A DNA stretch of 6,772 bases from Clostridia bacterium (GTDB lineage: Bacteria > Bacillota > Clostridia > Christensenellales > HGM11417). Shown in pieces: positions 6,427 to 6,772 of the stretch. The DNA lies in contig JAFQWR010000049.1 of NCBI GenBank assembly GCA_017407365.1, forward strand, positions 1 to 6,772, written 5' to 3'. The first letter of the stretch is position 1. The number at the start of each line of letters is the position of its first letter. A program made the translations under genes and the position numbers. Below the pieces are notes generated by a model. The model did not search any database. It had not been told where the DNA came from and saw only the letters and a list, made by a program, of their open reading frames with translations.

Positions 6427-6543
6427 ATGAAGGTAAGACCGTCTGTTAAGCCCATGTGCGACAAATGCAGAGTCATTAAAAGAGAGGGCAAGGTCATGGT
6501 GATCTGCTCCAAATTCAAAAAACACAAACAGACCCAAGGCTAA
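6427..6543 (+). CDS. rpmJ: 50S ribosomal protein L36, zinc-binding form
   Basis: This 38-residue gene reads MKVRPSVKPMCDKCRVIKR at its start and ends CSKFKKHKQTQG. Cys11-x2-Cys14, Cys27 and His33 form the zinc ribbon of the C+ type of L36. Many Bacillota proteins have 37 residues with four residues between Cys27 and the His; here there are five, as in the 38-residue E. coli protein, so the longer spacing is a known variant. L36 is the smallest large-subunit protein and sits near the base of the L7/L12 stalk region. AAGGAGGT at 6412-6419 overlaps the infA stop and is seven bases from the ATG. It is the last gene before the 201-base spacer. Confidence 0.97.
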   Translation: MKVRPSVKPMCDKCRVIKREGKVMVICSKFKKHKQTQG

Positions 6544-6568
6544 GCCAAAGGTTTTAATCGGTGCAAGT

Positions 6569-6589
6569 CAAGGGCGTGCATCGCCCTTG
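6569..6589 (+). repeat. 8-base-pair hairpin downstream of rpmJ
   Basis: CAAGGGCG (6569-6576) pairs perfectly with CGCCCTTG (6582-6589) around the loop TGCAT. It starts 25 bases after the rpmJ stop. The following bases (CCTTATTGCG) are not a U-run, so it is not a clear intrinsic terminator, but it could protect the 3' end of the upstream mRNA or act as a weak pause. Confidence 0.6.
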
Positions 6590-6626
6590 CCTTATTGCGC
6601 CAAAGCAGGTAACAGCGAAAAAAACG

Positions 6627-6677
6627 CCGTCCGTGCTTTTTGGCTCATTCCAAATCACAGCAAAAAAGAACGGTCGG
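6627..6677 (+). repeat. Long imperfect inverted repeat in the rpmJ-rpsM spacer
   Basis: CCGTCCGTGCTTTTTGGCT (6627-6645) can pair with AGCAAAAAAGAACGGTCGG (6659-6677). Sixteen of 19 positions are complementary, the three exceptions being isolated single mismatches (T-T, G-A, G-A), with a 13-base loop. No U-run follows, which argues against a simple terminator. Regularly spaced single mismatches suit a protein-binding RNA stem, but that is inference. Confidence 0.6.
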
Positions 6678-6690
6678 GTAGCATAGATCC

Positions 6691-6729
6691 GGGGAAATTC
6701 CCCAAAAAAATATCATTCAAATAAGAATG
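6691..6729 (+). promoter_or_regulatory. Two small hairpins before rpsM, one touching its ribosome binding site
   Basis: GGGGA (6691-6695) pairs with TCCCC (6699-6703) around AAT, followed by seven A. Then CATTC (6714-6718) pairs with GAATG (6725-6729) around AAATAA. The last G of this second stem is the first G of the rpsM Shine-Dalgarno GGAGGT (6729-6734), so folding could modulate rpsM initiation. Both stems are only five pairs and may be chance. Confidence 0.35.
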
Positions 6730-6744
6730 GAGGTTACAGAGTAG

Positions 6745-6772
6745 ATGGCTCGTATTGCCGGTGTAGATTTAC
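6745..6772 (+). CDS. rpsM: 30S ribosomal protein S13, first nine codons (3' end outside window)
   Basis: The frame reads MARIAGVDL before the window ends, which is the nearly invariant N-terminus of bacterial S13. GGAGGT at 6729-6734 is ten bases from the ATG and fixes the start. S13 lies in the head of the small subunit and contacts S19 and P-site tRNA. The gene normally opens the alpha operon (rpsM, rpsK, often rpsD, rpoA, rplQ), and infA-rpmJ upstream fits. Only 28 bases are present, so nothing can be said about the rest of the protein. Confidence 0.95.

Larger units (their letters stand above)
6544..6744 (+). promoter_or_regulatory. Structured rpmJ-rpsM spacer, possible leader of the alpha operon
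   Basis: This 201-base stretch has no credible gene. It is three times or more the length of any other gap in the window, and A-rich tracts (6618-6624, 6662-6667, 6704-6710) alternate with inverted repeats. The hairpins are listed separately. I found no convincing sigma-A promoter: TATCAT at 6711 resembles a -10 box but has no -35 at the right distance. Ribosomal protein S4 represses the alpha operon through an rpsM leader in E. coli, and S4-responsive leaders exist in other groups, so an autoregulatory leader is a reasonable but unproven reading. Confidence 0.45.

Noticed and set aside
6427..6543. One-residue insertion in L36 between Cys27 and His33 as a novelty
   Set aside because: The E. 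coli 38-residue L36 has the same spacing, so this is a known length variant.
6691..6710. GGGGAAATTCCCC followed by seven A as a terminator
   Set aside because: The run after the stem is A, not T, on the + strand; on the - strand the T run would precede the stem, so neither orientation gives a terminator.
6711..6716. TATCAT as a -10 box of an rpsM promoter
   Set aside because: No -35-like hexamer lies 16-18 bases upstream (the sequence there is GATCCGGGGA), and A/T-rich hexamers are expected in this spacer by chance.

Overview
The window is a single-direction (+ strand) stretch of the bacterial S10-spc-alpha ribosomal protein cluster. It covers most of the spc operon, the secY-adk-map block, the short infA-proximal genes and the first codons of the alpha operon. 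Order: rplE (3' part), rpsN (zinc type), rpsH, rplF, rplR, rpsE, rpmD, rplO, secY, adk, map, a KOW-domain RNA-binding protein gene, infA, rpmJ, then a 201-base gap and the start of rpsM. I see no gene on the - strand, and no mobile element, tRNA, rRNA or CRISPR array.

The organism is most likely a member of the Bacillota, probably an uncultured or gut-type Clostridia lineage. Reasons: the adk-map-KOW gene-infA-rpmJ order, a short four-cysteine S14, a four-cysteine zinc-type adenylate kinase lid, strong AGGAGG-like ribosome binding sites before almost every gene, and roughly balanced base composition judged by eye. The class-level placement is inference.

Layout. From 1 to 3122, eight ribosomal protein genes are separated by 12-19 bases, each gap carrying a Shine-Dalgarno sequence that often overlaps the upstream stop. 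From 3122 to 5868, secY overlaps rplO by one base (TAATG). A 60-base gap with a strong hairpin separates secY from adk, and adk overlaps map by four bases (ATGA). From 5880 to 6543 come the KOW protein, IF-1 and L36. From 6544 to 6744 is the only sizeable non-coding stretch. It contains several potential RNA hairpins, including a 19-position imperfect inverted repeat with 16 pairs, and leads into rpsM.

Together the genes supply 30S and 50S proteins, the SecY channel for exporting new proteins, adenylate kinase for nucleotide balance, methionine aminopeptidase for trimming nascent chains, and initiation factor IF-1. This is a conserved core region and I do not see a new biological system in it. 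The points worth a second look are the structured rpmJ-rpsM spacer, the secY-adk hairpin, an altered L6 signature (PYHCYG where PYKGKG is usual) and a shortened, divergent zinc lid in adenylate kinase.
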